Shown piece by piece: positions 19,075 to 28,294 of a DNA stretch of 64,000 bases. A model generated the notes under the pieces. That model was not told the DNA's origin. It did not search any database and was given only the letters and a program-made list of their open reading frames with translations. The stretch spans positions 124,001 through 188,000 of the forward strand of contig NZ_JAEHOQ010000004.1 of assembly GCF_016239305.1 (NCBI RefSeq). Direction: 5' to 3'. The stretch comes from Proteus vulgaris (GTDB lineage: Bacteria; Pseudomonadota; Gammaproteobacteria; Enterobacterales; Enterobacteriaceae). Every line of letters starts with the position of its first letter. Position 1 is the stretch's first letter. The translations under genes and the position numbers were made by a program.

Positions 19075-19896
19075 ATGTCGCTAGAAGAGCTAAAAAGAGT
19101 CTGGGATCATATTAAAAATGAAGCAAGATGTTTGGCAGATTGTGAGCCGATTTTGGCGAGTTTCTTCCATGCGACATTACTCAAACATGAAAACTTAGGT
19201 AGCGCCTTAAGTTATATGTTGGCGAATAAGCTGGCAACCCAGACTATGCCTGCGATCGCTGTTCGTGAGATTGTTGAAGAAGCATATCGTAGCGATAATT
19301 CTATGATTGAATCAGCGGCTTATGATATTTCAGCCGTTCGTTTACGCGATCCCGCAGTTGATAAATACTCTACACCTTTGCTTTATCTAAAAGGTTTTCA
19401 TGCCTTACAAGCTTATCGCATAGCGCATTGGTTATGGAACCAAGATCGCAAAGCGCTTGCCGTGTATCTGCAAAATCAGATTTCTGTGACCTTTGGTGTC
19501 GATATTCATCCGGCTGCTCGCATTGGTCATGGCATTATGCTTGATCACGCAACAGGTATTGTGATTGGTGAAACCGCTATTGTTGAGAATGACGTTTCTA
19601 TTCTACAATCCGTCACTTTAGGGGGTACAGGTAAAACCTGTGGCGATCGCCATCCTAAAGTACGTGAAGGTGTGATGATTGGTGCAGGTGCTAAAATACT
19701 CGGTAATATTGAGATTGGTCGCGGTGCCAAAATTGGTGCGGGATCAGTCGTTTTACATGAAGTTCCTGCACACACTACAGTTGCTGGTGTTCCTGCTCGC
19801 ATTGTTGGCAAGCCAACGAGTGACAAGCCTTCACTCGATATGGATCAACACTTTAATGGAGTGGTGCCTGGTTTTGAATGTGGTGATGGCATTTAA
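19075..19896 (+). CDS. cysE: serine O-acetyltransferase
   Basis: CysE makes O-acetyl-L-serine from serine and acetyl-CoA, the committed step to cysteine. The ATG at 19075 (MSLEELKRVW) gives 273 residues, the E. coli length. An ATG four codons upstream at 19063 is possible but leaves no room for a ribosome site, whereas GAGAGTGAG precedes 19075. The N-terminal helical domain includes LADCEPILASFFHATLLKHENL. The left-handed beta-helix has DIHPAARIGHGIMLDHATG with the catalytic His and Asp, then the GDRHPKVREGVMIGAGAKILGN repeats. The stop overlaps the next acyltransferase by one base. Confidence 0.97.
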   Translation: MSLEELKRVWDHIKNEARCLADCEPILASFFHATLLKHENLGSALSYMLANKLATQTMPAIAVREIVEEAYRSDNSMIESAAYDISAVRLRDPAVDKYSTPLLYLKGFHALQAYRIAHWLWNQDRKALAVYLQNQISVTFGVDIHPAARIGHGIMLDHATGIVIGETAIVENDVSILQSVTLGGTGKTCGDRHPKVREGVMIGAGAKILGNIEIGRGAKIGAGSVVLHEVPAHTTVAGVPARIVGKPTSDKPSLDMDQHFNGVVPGFECGDGI

Positions 19897-20453
19897 TGGC
19901 ATTAGCAGAAGTGACACTTTCTGAACTTAAGGCTTGTTTACACGCCGAGTATATTGGTGATAACAAGCCTTTTAGTTGGATAAGACTATTTCATCGCGTC
20001 TTTTTCTGCCAACGTTCACGTTATCTATTTTGGTGGCGTGTCGCCCAATTCTTTTATTTTTCTAAAAATCGTTTTCTTAAAAAATTAGGCATTCGTATTG
20101 GTGCTAAAAACAATCGTAAATATTGCAACGATATTTCATTAAGAACGCGCATAGGTAAAGGTCTTTCATTACCTCATCCCATAGGGATCGTACTGACTAA
20201 TTATTGTCAATTAGGTGAGAATGTGACGTTAATGCAAGGTGTCACCATTGGAGTAAAAGAAAAGGATGGCAAAGCAGATATTCGAGTTGGCAACCATGTT
20301 TATATTGGCTGTAATTCTTCGATTATTGGCGGAGAGATAGAGATTGGTGATAATGCAGTGATTGGTGCTCATGCATTAGTATTAAAGGATGTAGGGGAAG
20401 GGTGTCGATATATTACAAAAGTCGTTACCGAAATTAGACAATCGTCAGAGTAA
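19896..20453 (+). CDS. hexapeptide-repeat acyltransferase, CysE/colanic-acid-acetyltransferase-like
   Basis: This is a 185-residue left-handed beta-helix acyltransferase. An N-terminal part is rich in aromatic and basic residues (FHRVFFCQRSRYLFWWRVAQFFYF), suggesting membrane association. Hexapeptide repeats follow from about residue 80 (IGKGLSLPHPIGIV, LGENVTLMQGVTIG, IGDNAVIGAHALVLKDV). The histidine in LPHPIGIV corresponds to the catalytic position. It starts on the last base of the cysE stop codon, so it is coupled to cysE, and ends at a strong terminator. It lacks the CysE N-terminal domain. Whether it acetylates serine or a sugar of the adjacent O-antigen cannot be decided from sequence. 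Confidence 0.75.
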   Translation: MALAEVTLSELKACLHAEYIGDNKPFSWIRLFHRVFFCQRSRYLFWWRVAQFFYFSKNRFLKKLGIRIGAKNNRKYCNDISLRTRIGKGLSLPHPIGIVLTNYCQLGENVTLMQGVTIGVKEKDGKADIRVGNHVYIGCNSSIIGGEIEIGDNAVIGAHALVLKDVGEGCRYITKVVTEIRQSSE

Positions 20454-20482
20454 TAAATTAAGTTTTTAGCCGTTTGAAATTT

Positions 20483-20520
20483 AAAAAAGCGCTGGTCATT
20501 ATTTATGATCAGCGCTTTTT
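20483..20520. terminator. bidirectional terminator between the acyltransferase gene and trmL
   Basis: A long stem pairs AAAAAAGCGCTGGTCAT with ATGATCAGCGCTTTTT (one G-T wobble) around a short loop, flanked by an A-run and a T-run. It ends both the cysE-side unit (plus) and the O-antigen/trmL unit (minus). Confidence 0.88.
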
Positions 20521-20525
20521 ACATT

Positions 20526-21029
20526 TCAGTCTCTTAATAACGCACCAGGATAACCTAGTTGACGCCATGCCTCGAAAACAACAACAGCTACCGTATTTGA
20601 TAGGTTCATACTACGGCTATCAGCAAGCATCGGAACTCTGATTTTCTGCTGTGTTGGCATATTATCCAATACATAAGGCGGTAAACCACGGGTTTCAGGA
20701 CCAAAAAGGAGATAATCTCCATCTTGATAGCTGACATTACTATGCGCTGGTGTGCCTTTTGTCGTTAACGCAAATACACGTGCGCCAGTTGGTGATTGTG
20801 CATTATCAGGGTTTAAACCTTCACTTTCTAAAAAAGCATAGTAATCGTGATGCTGTTTAATATCAGCAAACTCACGATAATCAAGCCCTGCACGACGTAG
20901 ACGCTTATCATCCCAAGTAAAACCCAATGGTTGGATCAAATGAAGATGAAAGCCTGTGTTAGCGCACAGGCGGATAATATTACCCGTATTCGGTGGAATT
21001 TCGGGTTCAAATAAGACGATATTGAGCAT
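20526..21029 (-). CDS. trmL: tRNA (cytidine(34)/uridine(34)-2'-O)-methyltransferase
   Basis: TrmL methylates the 2'-O of the wobble nucleotide of certain tRNA-Leu. The 167-residue SPOUT-fold protein shows the three usual motifs. These are the N-terminal [33 protein letters not shown], and the knot segment [19 protein letters not shown]. It begins three bases after the stop of the O-antigen epimerase gene, so it is very likely transcribed as the last gene of the O-antigen operon. It ends at the shared terminator. A strong ribosome site is not visible. Confidence 0.95.
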   Translation of the reverse strand: MLNIVLFEPEIPPNTGNIIRLCANTGFHLHLIQPLGFTWDDKRLRRAGLDYREFADIKQHHDYYAFLESEGLNPDNAQSPTGARVFALTTKGTPAHSNVSYQDGDYLLFGPETRGLPPYVLDNMPTQQKIRVPMLADSRSMNLSNTVAVVVFEAWRQLGYPGALLRD

Positions 21030-21032
21030 GGT

Positions 21033-22043
21033 TTATTTAACTTGATAATAGTTTTTATACCAATTAACAAACTGTTTTACACCTTCATCTACATTTGTTT
21101 GGGGTTTATAGCCAGTTGCTTTAAATAAATCCTCAGTATCTGCCCATGTGGTGTAAACATCACCAGGTTGCATTGGTAACATGTTTTTATCTGCAGTCTT
21201 TCCTAAGTGAGTTTCTAATGCACTAATGTAATCCATTAAATTAACTGGAGAACCATTACCAATATTATAAACCTTATAAGGTGCAGAACTGTTAGCCGGA
21301 GTTCCTATACTTACTTTCCAATCTTGTTGTTGTGTTGGTATTACATCCGCAATACGAGCAACACCTTCCACGATATCTTCGACATAAGTAAAGTCACGTT
21401 TCATTTGGCCATTATTATAAATATCAATTGGCTCATCGTTGATAATGGCTTTAGTAAATTTAAATAATGCCATATCAGGACGACCCCAAGGGCCATAAAC
21501 GGTAAAAAAGCGTAATCCAGTTGTTGGTATACCATATAAATGAGAATAGCTATGAGCCATTAATTCATTAGCTTTTTTCGTTGCCGCATATAAAGAAACA
21601 GGGTGATTAGCTTGATCATGAGGTGAAAATGGTAATTCATCATTTAAGCCATAAACAGAACTGGAAGAAGCATAAACAAGATGTTTAATATTGTTATGAC
21701 GACAACCTTCTAAGATTGTCAGAAAGCCAGTTAAATTGCTATCAGAGTAAGAAAATGGGTTAATTAGTGAATATCTAACCCCAGCTTGTGCAGCTAAATG
21801 AATAACTTTATCAAACTTCTCAGTTTCAAATAGACTAGCTATTTTTTCTCTATCAGCTAGATCAATAAGAGAAAATGAAAAATTATGTAGTTTATTCAGA
21901 ATGTTAAGTCTGGATTCTTTTAAGGAGACATCATAATAATCATTGAGATTATCAATACCAACAACAGTTTCACCTTGTTGGATTAGTTTTTTTATTAGAT
22001 GAAAACCAATGAATCCTGCTGCACCAGTGACTAAATATTTCAT
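21033..22043 (-). CDS. gla: UDP-glucuronate 4-epimerase (UDP-GalA synthesis)
   Basis: The 336-residue extended-SDR epimerase has the N-terminal TGAAGFIGFHL NAD motif and the LNDYYDVSLKESRL stretch typical of uronate 4-epimerases. It also has QAGVRYS, SSSSVYG, the catalytic YAATKKANELMAHSY and LRFFTVYGPWGRPDM. These mark the branch that interconverts UDP-GlcA and UDP-GalA. It follows ugd, which makes UDP-GlcA, by 25 bp, so the pair forms a UDP-GalA route. UDP-GalA can feed both the O-antigen and the core transferase WabG. A related activity (UDP-GlcNAc/GalNAc uronate epimerase) is a less likely alternative. The symbol follows usage for this family. Confidence 0.85.
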   Translation of the reverse strand: MKYLVTGAAGFIGFHLIKKLIQQGETVVGIDNLNDYYDVSLKESRLNILNKLHNFSFSLIDLADREKIASLFETEKFDKVIHLAAQAGVRYSLINPFSYSDSNLTGFLTILEGCRHNNIKHLVYASSSSVYGLNDELPFSPHDQANHPVSLYAATKKANELMAHSYSHLYGIPTTGLRFFTVYGPWGRPDMALFKFTKAIINDEPIDIYNNGQMKRDFTYVEDIVEGVARIADVIPTQQQDWKVSIGTPANSSAPYKVYNIGNGSPVNLMDYISALETHLGKTADKNMLPMQPGDVYTTWADTEDLFKATGYKPQTNVDEGVKQFVNWYKNYYQVK

Positions 22044-22068
22044 TACGTAATTAACCCGTATTTATTAA

Positions 22069-23235
22069 TTAATCGTTACCAAATAGGTCACGAGTATAAA
22101 CTTTTTCTTCAACGTCGTTTAGCACTGATGACATTCTATTGGTAATAATAACATCCGAGATTGATTTAAACTCATTTAAATCACGAACTAATCTTGAGTT
22201 AAAGAAGGTTTTTTCTTTCATTTCAGGTTCATAGATTACCACTTCAATACCTTTGGCTTTAATACGTTTCATAATGCCTTGGATAGAAGAAGAGCGGAAA
22301 TTATCAGAGCCAGATTTCATAATTAAACGATAAACACCCACGATTTTTGGCGATTTAGCGATAATTGAGTCGGCAATAAAATCTTTACGTGTGCGATTTG
22401 CTTCAACGATGGCACTAATAATATTATTAGGCACCGAGTCGTAGTTTGCTAACAGCTGTTTGGTGTCTTTTGGTAAGCAGTAACCGCCATAACCGAACGA
22501 TGGGTTATTATAATGGTTGCCAATACGAGGATCTAAGCAGACGCCTTCAATGATTTGTTTTGCATTTAAGCCATAAGCTTGAGCATAGCTATCTAACTCA
22601 TTAAAGTAAGCGACACGCAATGCTAAATAAGTATTAGCAAATAGTTTAATCGCTTCTGCTTCTGTAGAATCAGTGAATAGAACATCGATATCTTTTTTCA
22701 GTGCGCCTTGTTGTAAAAGGTCTGCAAATTTTTGTGCTCTTTCTGATTGTTCACCAATCACGATACGAGAAGGGTATAAGTTATCGTAAAGTGCACGACC
22801 TTCACGTAAGAACTCAGGAGAGAAAATAATATTATCCGTATTATATTTCTCTCTCATTTCTTTTGTAAAACCAACAGGAATGGTTGATTTAATAATCATT
22901 GTCGTGTTTGGATTATATTCTAAAACATCACGGATAACAGACTCTACAGAAGAGGTGTTAAAGTAATTTGTTTTAGGATCATAATCGGTAGGCGTTGCAA
23001 TGATAACAAAATCCGCATCTTTATAAGCGAACTCTTTATCTAAGGTTGCAGTAAAATCAAGTTCTTTGGTTGCCAAAAATTCTTCAATTTCTTTATCTGT
23101 AATTGGAGAGATTTTTTTGTTCAGTAATTCAACTTTTTCTTTATTGATATCTAACGCAACAACTTTGTTGTTTTGGGAAAGAAGTACCCCATTAGATAGA
23201 CCGACATAGCCGGTTCCTGAGATTGTGATTTTCAT
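22069..23235 (-). CDS. ugd: UDP-glucose 6-dehydrogenase
   Basis: Ugd oxidises UDP-glucose with two NAD+ to UDP-glucuronate. The 388-residue protein has the start [19 protein letters not shown], the [11 protein letters not shown] segment and [11 protein letters not shown]. The catalytic cysteine lies in [14 protein letters not shown]. Length matches the enterobacterial Ugd of 388. It sits between two AT-rich glycosyltransferase genes and the epimerase, and is itself less AT-rich, consistent with a conserved end of a variable cluster. It may also supply UDP-GlcA for L-Ara4N lipid A modification. Confidence 0.96.
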   Translation of the reverse strand: MKITISGTGYVGLSNGVLLSQNNKVVALDINKEKVELLNKKISPITDKEIEEFLATKELDFTATLDKEFAYKDADFVIIATPTDYDPKTNYFNTSSVESVIRDVLEYNPNTTMIIKSTIPVGFTKEMREKYNTDNIIFSPEFLREGRALYDNLYPSRIVIGEQSERAQKFADLLQQGALKKDIDVLFTDSTEAEAIKLFANTYLALRVAYFNELDSYAQAYGLNAKQIIEGVCLDPRIGNHYNNPSFGYGGYCLPKDTKQLLANYDSVPNNIISAIVEANRTRKDFIADSIIAKSPKIVGVYRLIMKSGSDNFRSSSIQGIMKRIKAKGIEVVIYEPEMKEKTFFNSRLVRDLNEFKSISDVIITNRMSSVLNDVEEKVYTRDLFGND

Positions 23236-23253
23236 TTTTTCTTAATCCTAATC

Positions 23254-24360
23254 TTATAAAATTTCTTTTAAAGCATCTAAATATTTCTTAATAACAATTT
23301 GTTCATCAAACTCATATTCGATTTTTTTTCTACTATTTTTACCCATTTCTAATTTATTTTCATAAGGTAATTTAATAAATGTATCTATTGCATCGACTAA
23401 GCTTGATACAGATTTAGGTTGGCATAAGTACCCATTTAATCCATGAGTAACAGTTTCCCGGCAACCAACATTATCAGTAGTAATTATTGGTTTTCCCATA
23501 GCTCCCGCTTCTAGCAATGTTTTTGGTACTCCTTCTCGATAAAAAGAAGGTAATACTATACAATCAGCTTGAGCTATTTCATATTCAACAGTATCAGAAG
23601 TGCCCAAATAATTAATAATACCTTCTGAAACCCAACTATCCATTTGTTTTTGGGTAATTGCTGATGGGTTATTAACGCCAATAAAACCTAAAAGGCAAAA
23701 TTCAACTTTATCACCATATTTTTTTTTCAAAATACGAGCAGCATCAGCATAAAAGGTAATTCCTTTCTCATATAACATTCTTGCAATTAGTATAAATCTT
23801 AATTTATTTTTATTTTCTAATTGTGATAACTTAAAACGGGATAAATCAACACCAGAGCCTGGTAATAAATCTATTTGTGATGTATTTACGAGGTTTTTTT
23901 TTAAAAAGTATATTAGATCATCTTTATTTTGAAAAAATATTTTTTTTACTTTTCTTTGGCTATATTTATATAGAAATTCCAAGAAAAGCCTAGTGAGGGA
24001 TTTTTTTATAAATTGTGAACCTAAACCTGCAATATTATTAATACAAGGAATATTAAATAATTTTGCTGCTAATGTACTATAAATATTTATTTTAGGTGTA
24101 AAATTAAATATAGCAGTTATTTTTTTATTTCTATAAAAATTGATAAAAGAGAATACAGTTTTTATATCATTGAATGGATTTTTTCCATTTGTATCTATAT
24201 ACAAATTGTAAAAATCACATCCCAGATCTTTCAATTTTATAGTATAACTATCTTCTGGGGCAATTATGAGTACATTATATCCTAGAGAAATTAATGTAGT
24301 AATAGTATTTTTTCGAAAATTATATAAATACCATGAAGTATTAGCAGAAAAAATAACCAT
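23254..24360 (-). CDS. O-antigen glycosyltransferase, GT4 family
   Basis: The 368-residue GT-B protein starts with a GT4-type N-domain and includes NNIAGLGSQF. Its C-domain has LIARMLYEKGI and the donor site PSFYREGVPKTLLEAGAMGKPIITTD. This combination resembles the PglA/WbnH-like branch that adds GalNAc or a related sugar to a lipid-linked residue, but the donor is not established. The gene is strongly AT-rich. It is two bases from the upstream GT4 gene and 18 from ugd, inside the O-antigen operon. Likely one of three linkage-forming transferases of the O-unit. Confidence 0.8.
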   Translation of the reverse strand: MVIFSANTSWYLYNFRKNTITTLISLGYNVLIIAPEDSYTIKLKDLGCDFYNLYIDTNGKNPFNDIKTVFSFINFYRNKKITAIFNFTPKINIYSTLAAKLFNIPCINNIAGLGSQFIKKSLTRLFLEFLYKYSQRKVKKIFFQNKDDLIYFLKKNLVNTSQIDLLPGSGVDLSRFKLSQLENKNKLRFILIARMLYEKGITFYADAARILKKKYGDKVEFCLLGFIGVNNPSAITQKQMDSWVSEGIINYLGTSDTVEYEIAQADCIVLPSFYREGVPKTLLEAGAMGKPIITTDNVGCRETVTHGLNGYLCQPKSVSSLVDAIDTFIKLPYENKLEMGKNSRKKIEYEFDEQIVIKKYLDALKEIL

Positions 24361-24361
24361 A

Positions 24362-25459
24362 TTAATTTCCTTTTAATTTATTATATAATAATATATATTC
24401 ATTTGTGGTTTTTTCTATTGAAAAACTTTCTTCAATCTTTCTTCTAGATGATTTTTTTATGAGATTACTTTCCTCTATAGGAAGACTCAAATACTCATTT
24501 ATTTTATCTTTAAGTTTTTCGCTATTATTTATTTCAATAAGTTCAAATACGCCATCTGATAATTCAATTGTACCACCACAATTTGTAGAAATAACTAAAC
24601 TCTCGCTTGACATTGCTTCAGCAACTACTAAGGGTAATCCTTCCCACTGTGAAGATAATATAAATAAGTCACATGCAGAATAATATTTATAAGTATCCTT
24701 TTTTATACCTAATAGAAGAACATGATTAGATAATTTATATTCTAATATTAATTTATTTATTTGCTCCCGTTGTGGACCATCTCCAATAATAAAAGCTTTA
24801 AAATCATTTCGTGTTTTTGTGAGTAGTTGTATTGCTTTTAAAAGATTAGGATAGTCTTTGGGGATATCTAGCCGGCCAATCGATAGTAGCATTTTTTCAT
24901 CATTATGTAATCCCAATTCCTTTCTTATATTTTTTCTGTCTGCTTCATTATATTTAAATTTTTCTGTATTAACTCCGTTTTTAACACATAACATTTTTTC
25001 TTTGCTAATATATTTATTTCTAATAAAAGTTTGTACTGCATCATCACTTACATTAGTTGAAAGATCAGAAAATATATTTGTTAACCTATACAGAAACATT
25101 CTAAGTTTTCCTCCCTCATACTTGCTATGTGAGGTAGTAATCAATTTTGATTTTTTCGAGAAAGGTTTGGCCAATCTGCAAAGAATATTTGCATGATAAA
25201 GGTGACTATGTATTATATCTGGAGAGAAAGATTTAATAATTTTAATTAATTTAGGATAAGCCATTATTACTTTATTATTTTTATTATCGATATCTAATGA
25301 TATTATTTTTATATTATTTATTGGAGAAATAACAATATCTTTTTTTAATGTAACAATGATAACGTCATGTCCTTTAATATATAAAGAATCTGCAAGATTA
25401 ACTAATAAGTTTTCAGCTCCACCCATACTTAGACCTGTTATAACTAGTAATATCTTCAT
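24362..25459 (-). CDS. O-antigen glycosyltransferase, GT4 family
   Basis: The 365-residue GT-B transferase has VITGLSMGGAENLLVNLAD at the N-terminus, HSHLYHANIL, the LSIGRLDIPKDYPNL segment and the C-terminal donor site LSSQWEGLPLVVAEAMSSE. The N-terminal GGAE motif places it with GT4 enzymes of capsule and O-antigen loci. It is two bases from wzy and two from the next GT4 gene, so it belongs to the same transcript. Donor and linkage are unknown. Very AT-rich. Confidence 0.8.
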   Translation of the reverse strand: MKILLVITGLSMGGAENLLVNLADSLYIKGHDVIIVTLKKDIVISPINNIKIISLDIDNKNNKVIMAYPKLIKIIKSFSPDIIHSHLYHANILCRLAKPFSKKSKLITTSHSKYEGGKLRMFLYRLTNIFSDLSTNVSDDAVQTFIRNKYISKEKMLCVKNGVNTEKFKYNEADRKNIRKELGLHNDEKMLLSIGRLDIPKDYPNLLKAIQLLTKTRNDFKAFIIGDGPQREQINKLILEYKLSNHVLLLGIKKDTYKYYSACDLFILSSQWEGLPLVVAEAMSSESLVISTNCGGTIELSDGVFELIEINNSEKLKDKINEYLSLPIEESNLIKKSSRRKIEESFSIEKTTNEYILLYNKLKGN

Positions 25460-25461
25460 TT

Positions 25462-26658
25462 TTAGTTATGAACCTTTTTATTTATATTTTTAGACGATGA
25501 GTCTATGAAGTAATTAAATAATGATAGAAATATTATTAATATATAATCTCCAACAGTTCTTGATAATAAATAGGGTCCTTTAAAATTGTAGAAAATAAAA
25601 CATAAAATAATAGATATAATAAAATAATAACTTCTTTTATCTTTCTTAGATTTATTTAGCATTATAGCAAAAATATAATAATAAAAGAAAAGTATAAGGG
25701 AAAAAATAATTATTCCTCCCTTAAATAAGGCTTGTATGTATCCTACATCAGAAAAAACCTGAGGATTTAATGCATTTCCAAAAATAAAAACTTGTATATC
25801 TTGAGGTATTCTATAATGGTTGTTAAATAGATCATTTGTACTATGGTCACCTTTTTGCGTTATGATTAGGTCAAAGACAACCTTTATTTTTTCGAAAATT
25901 GCAAATATAAAATCATTATGAAATATACTTAGTAATATAAGACCAAGAATAAACGTTAATATAATTATAAAAATATGTTTTTTACTTAATAATAAAAATA
26001 AAAAAGGAGTGACTAATAGATTAAACAATAATGCTGTTCTTGCCGTTAACAAGGAAGTAACAAAGAAAATAACAAGATAAAAAATATAATAATTTTTTTT
26101 ATTATAACTATATAAGTATAACGAAGATAATAACCCAATATTAGAAATAAAGCCAGCAACTGGATATCCAGTAAAATAACCAGGTTTCCTTACTGTATTT
26201 ACCATAAATTCAGGAAATTCAGGATTATAAAGGTTATTTACGATACCATATTTTATATGTAGAAAAAACTGCAAAAAAATAAGTATAGAGTTTAATAAAA
26301 AAATAAAAAGTAATAAGTTTATTATTTTAACAAAGTTGATTTTCAGATAAAAGATAATTATATAACAACTTAATAATATTAATAATTCTCTTATTGGATT
26401 TAATAGTACATTAGGTGTAATTTCTTGATTTATTAAACTTGTTATTAAAACATATAACTGGATAGAAAATAATATTAATGCTGAGTATATTACTTCTTTA
26501 TTTATAGGTATTCTCTTAATTAAGAGAATATAGATTGAAAAAGGGATCAATAAGACTATTGTAAAATCAACATTACCTATTTTAGGAAAATAAAACAAAG
26601 AGAATAAGATTAGAAATAAAATAAATTTTCTTTGTGTGACAGTCAGTTTTGTCATCAT
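25462..26658 (-). CDS. wzy: O-antigen polymerase (Wzy), multi-pass membrane protein
   Basis: The 398-residue protein is almost wholly hydrophobic, with about 10-12 predicted membrane segments. There is a larger polar stretch near residues 255-300, as expected for the periplasmic loop of Wzy. Wzy joins O-units on undecaprenyl pyrophosphate in the periplasm and is a poorly conserved family. The assignment therefore rests on topology, on being the only such protein besides the Wzx flippase in the operon, and on its central position. A WaaL-type ligase has a similar topology and cannot be fully excluded; no other waaL candidate lies in the window. Extremely AT-rich. Confidence 0.75.
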   Translation of the reverse strand: MMTKLTVTQRKFILFLILFSLFYFPKIGNVDFTIVLLIPFSIYILLIKRIPINKEVIYSALILFSIQLYVLITSLINQEITPNVLLNPIRELLILLSCYIIIFYLKINFVKIINLLLFIFLLNSILIFLQFFLHIKYGIVNNLYNPEFPEFMVNTVRKPGYFTGYPVAGFISNIGLLSSLYLYSYNKKNYYIFYLVIFFVTSLLTARTALLFNLLVTPFLFLLLSKKHIFIIILTFILGLILLSIFHNDFIFAIFEKIKVVFDLIITQKGDHSTNDLFNNHYRIPQDIQVFIFGNALNPQVFSDVGYIQALFKGGIIIFSLILFFYYYIFAIMLNKSKKDKRSYYFIISIILCFIFYNFKGPYLLSRTVGDYILIIFLSLFNYFIDSSSKNINKKVHN

Positions 26659-26690
26659 GTGTTAACTATTTTAAAATTCAAATTAAATTA

Positions 26691-27737
26691 TTATCTATTG
26701 CGATTTTTTAAATCTTTAATAAATATTATAAGTGGAAATAGTTTAAAAAATTTTCTCATATAAAAAAGTATTTTCTGATTTTTATTTGAATTCCGATTTT
26801 TTCTCCATGAGTTAAAGATTAATTCTTCTGCTTCAGTAAAATATTTATTTTTAATTAACTGATAAGTTGCAATTGTCTCTTGAGTAGAAATTGCTTTATC
26901 TATATAAAAACCATTAAATCCATCATCATTTTTCATAGAAGATAATAGATTACACATCTGATAGCAAAAATTAAGTATATTTTTTGCTGTAATTTTTTTT
27001 CTTGATGATGACCAAGATCCTGCGGAATTAACTCTATAAACGCATGATGTATGTGGTAAATAAATAGCACCATTTGATTTAGAGCAATACATTTGTAAAA
27101 AATAATCACCAACAGGTGCATCAATAAACCAATTAGGTAGTTCCTCCAAAGCTTTTTTCCTTACTAGAATTGAGGCAGTTGGTATAAAGCTTCCTCCTTT
27201 TATAATCACATCAGATAAATCAAATTTTCTTTCTTTATTTCCATAATTGGCATATTCAAGCAATTTATCATTTATAAATAATTTTTTTGTGGAAGTAAAA
27301 CATATATTTATATCATCATTTTTTTCTAAAGTAATAAATTGTTTTTGTATTTTATATTCATCAATCCAAAAATCATCTCCTTCACATAAAGCAATATACT
27401 TTCCTAAAGACTGAGATATTGCATTTAAACCTGGCGCATTAACTCCATATTTTGAATATAAATTTTCTTCTGGTTTTATAATTTTTAGTATATTCGGATA
27501 TTTTTCTTTAAATGAATTTAATATATTATTTGTTCCATCTGTTGAACAATCATCATGGATAATTATTTCAAATTTATATTTTGTTTTTTGCGCTAAAAAA
27601 CTATTTATTGCATCAGATATATATAATTCTTGATTGTATGTACAGCAAATTATACTAATATAAGTAATATCAGTATAAATCCATTTATCCAATATTTCTT
27701 TTTCAGATAGAGGAGGAGTTAATTTAGTTATTTTCAT
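26691..27737 (-). CDS. O-antigen glycosyltransferase, GT2 family
   Basis: The 348-residue GT-A protein has ISIICCTYNQELYISDAINSFL (about residues 27-48), IIIHDDCSTDGTNNIL with the nucleotide-binding Asp, and the metal motif CEGDDFW. This arrangement is typical of GT2 members in O-antigen clusters. Its start overlaps the end of the acyltransferase gene by 14 bp. The donor sugar is unknown. Together with the two GT4 genes it makes three transferases in the operon, consistent with a four-sugar backbone if WecA (not in the window) starts the unit. Confidence 0.8.
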   Translation of the reverse strand: MKITKLTPPLSEKEILDKWIYTDITYISIICCTYNQELYISDAINSFLAQKTKYKFEIIIHDDCSTDGTNNILNSFKEKYPNILKIIKPEENLYSKYGVNAPGLNAISQSLGKYIALCEGDDFWIDEYKIQKQFITLEKNDDINICFTSTKKLFINDKLLEYANYGNKERKFDLSDVIIKGGSFIPTASILVRKKALEELPNWFIDAPVGDYFLQMYCSKSNGAIYLPHTSCVYRVNSAGSWSSSRKKITAKNILNFCYQMCNLLSSMKNDDGFNGFYIDKAISTQETIATYQLIKNKYFTEAEELIFNSWRKNRNSNKNQKILFYMRKFFKLFPLIIFIKDLKNRNR

Positions 27738-28287
27738 TTTTTAAATATTCAGCTTCTAAATTTAGTAAATCTTTTTTTCTCTCTTTAATTCTTTTAGCAG
27801 GATTACCAAAATAGATTCCCCATGGTTTGGTGCTTTTAGTTACCATAGATAAAGCCCCAACGGCTGTCCCTTCAGCAATATTAACACCAGGCATAATAAT
27901 AGAATTTGTACCAATAATTGAATGTTTTCCTATAGTGATATTTCTCTCTTTTAATCCTTTATACTTTAGAGGTATAGTTGGATTTGTCATTGTTCTACCA
28001 CTATAATCATCAGTTCCTGTAAATACATGACATCCATATGCTAATCCAGAAAAATCTTCAAATAAAATACTACATTCTCCAGCACTTAAATTACAGAAAG
28101 CCGCAATGTGAATATTGTTTTTTAAGTAGATTTTTCCAGATAAAATAACAAAATCATCAATACGACAATTATTACCTATCTCAATTTCTTCTGGTCTGTA
28201 TATGGAAGTTTTAGTGCTTATTTTACAGTTTTTTCCAATTTTTTTTAATCCAATTTTTAATAATTGTTCTTGAGTATAAAAAGACAT
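27724..28287 (-). CDS. hexapeptide-repeat sugar acetyl/acyltransferase
   Basis: The 187-residue left-handed beta-helix protein has repeats such as IGKNCKISTKTSIY, IGNNCRIDDFVIL, IGKHSIIGTNSIIMPGV and GTAVGALSMVTKS. It ends in the typical GIYFGNPAKRIKERK cap. The family transfers acetyl or other acyl groups to sugar hydroxyls or amines. Its neighbours are a WbqC-family gene and a VioA-like aminotransferase, which suggests N-acylation of the amino sugar. O-acetylation of the O-unit is equally compatible. It lacks the N-terminal PglD-like domain of VioB, so it is not a straightforward VioB. Confidence 0.72.
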   Translation of the reverse strand: MSFYTQEQLLKIGLKKIGKNCKISTKTSIYRPEEIEIGNNCRIDDFVILSGKIYLKNNIHIAAFCNLSAGECSILFEDFSGLAYGCHVFTGTDDYSGRTMTNPTIPLKYKGLKERNITIGKHSIIGTNSIIMPGVNIAEGTAVGALSMVTKSTKPWGIYFGNPAKRIKERKKDLLNLEAEYLKNENN

Positions 28288-28294
28288 TTTTCAC

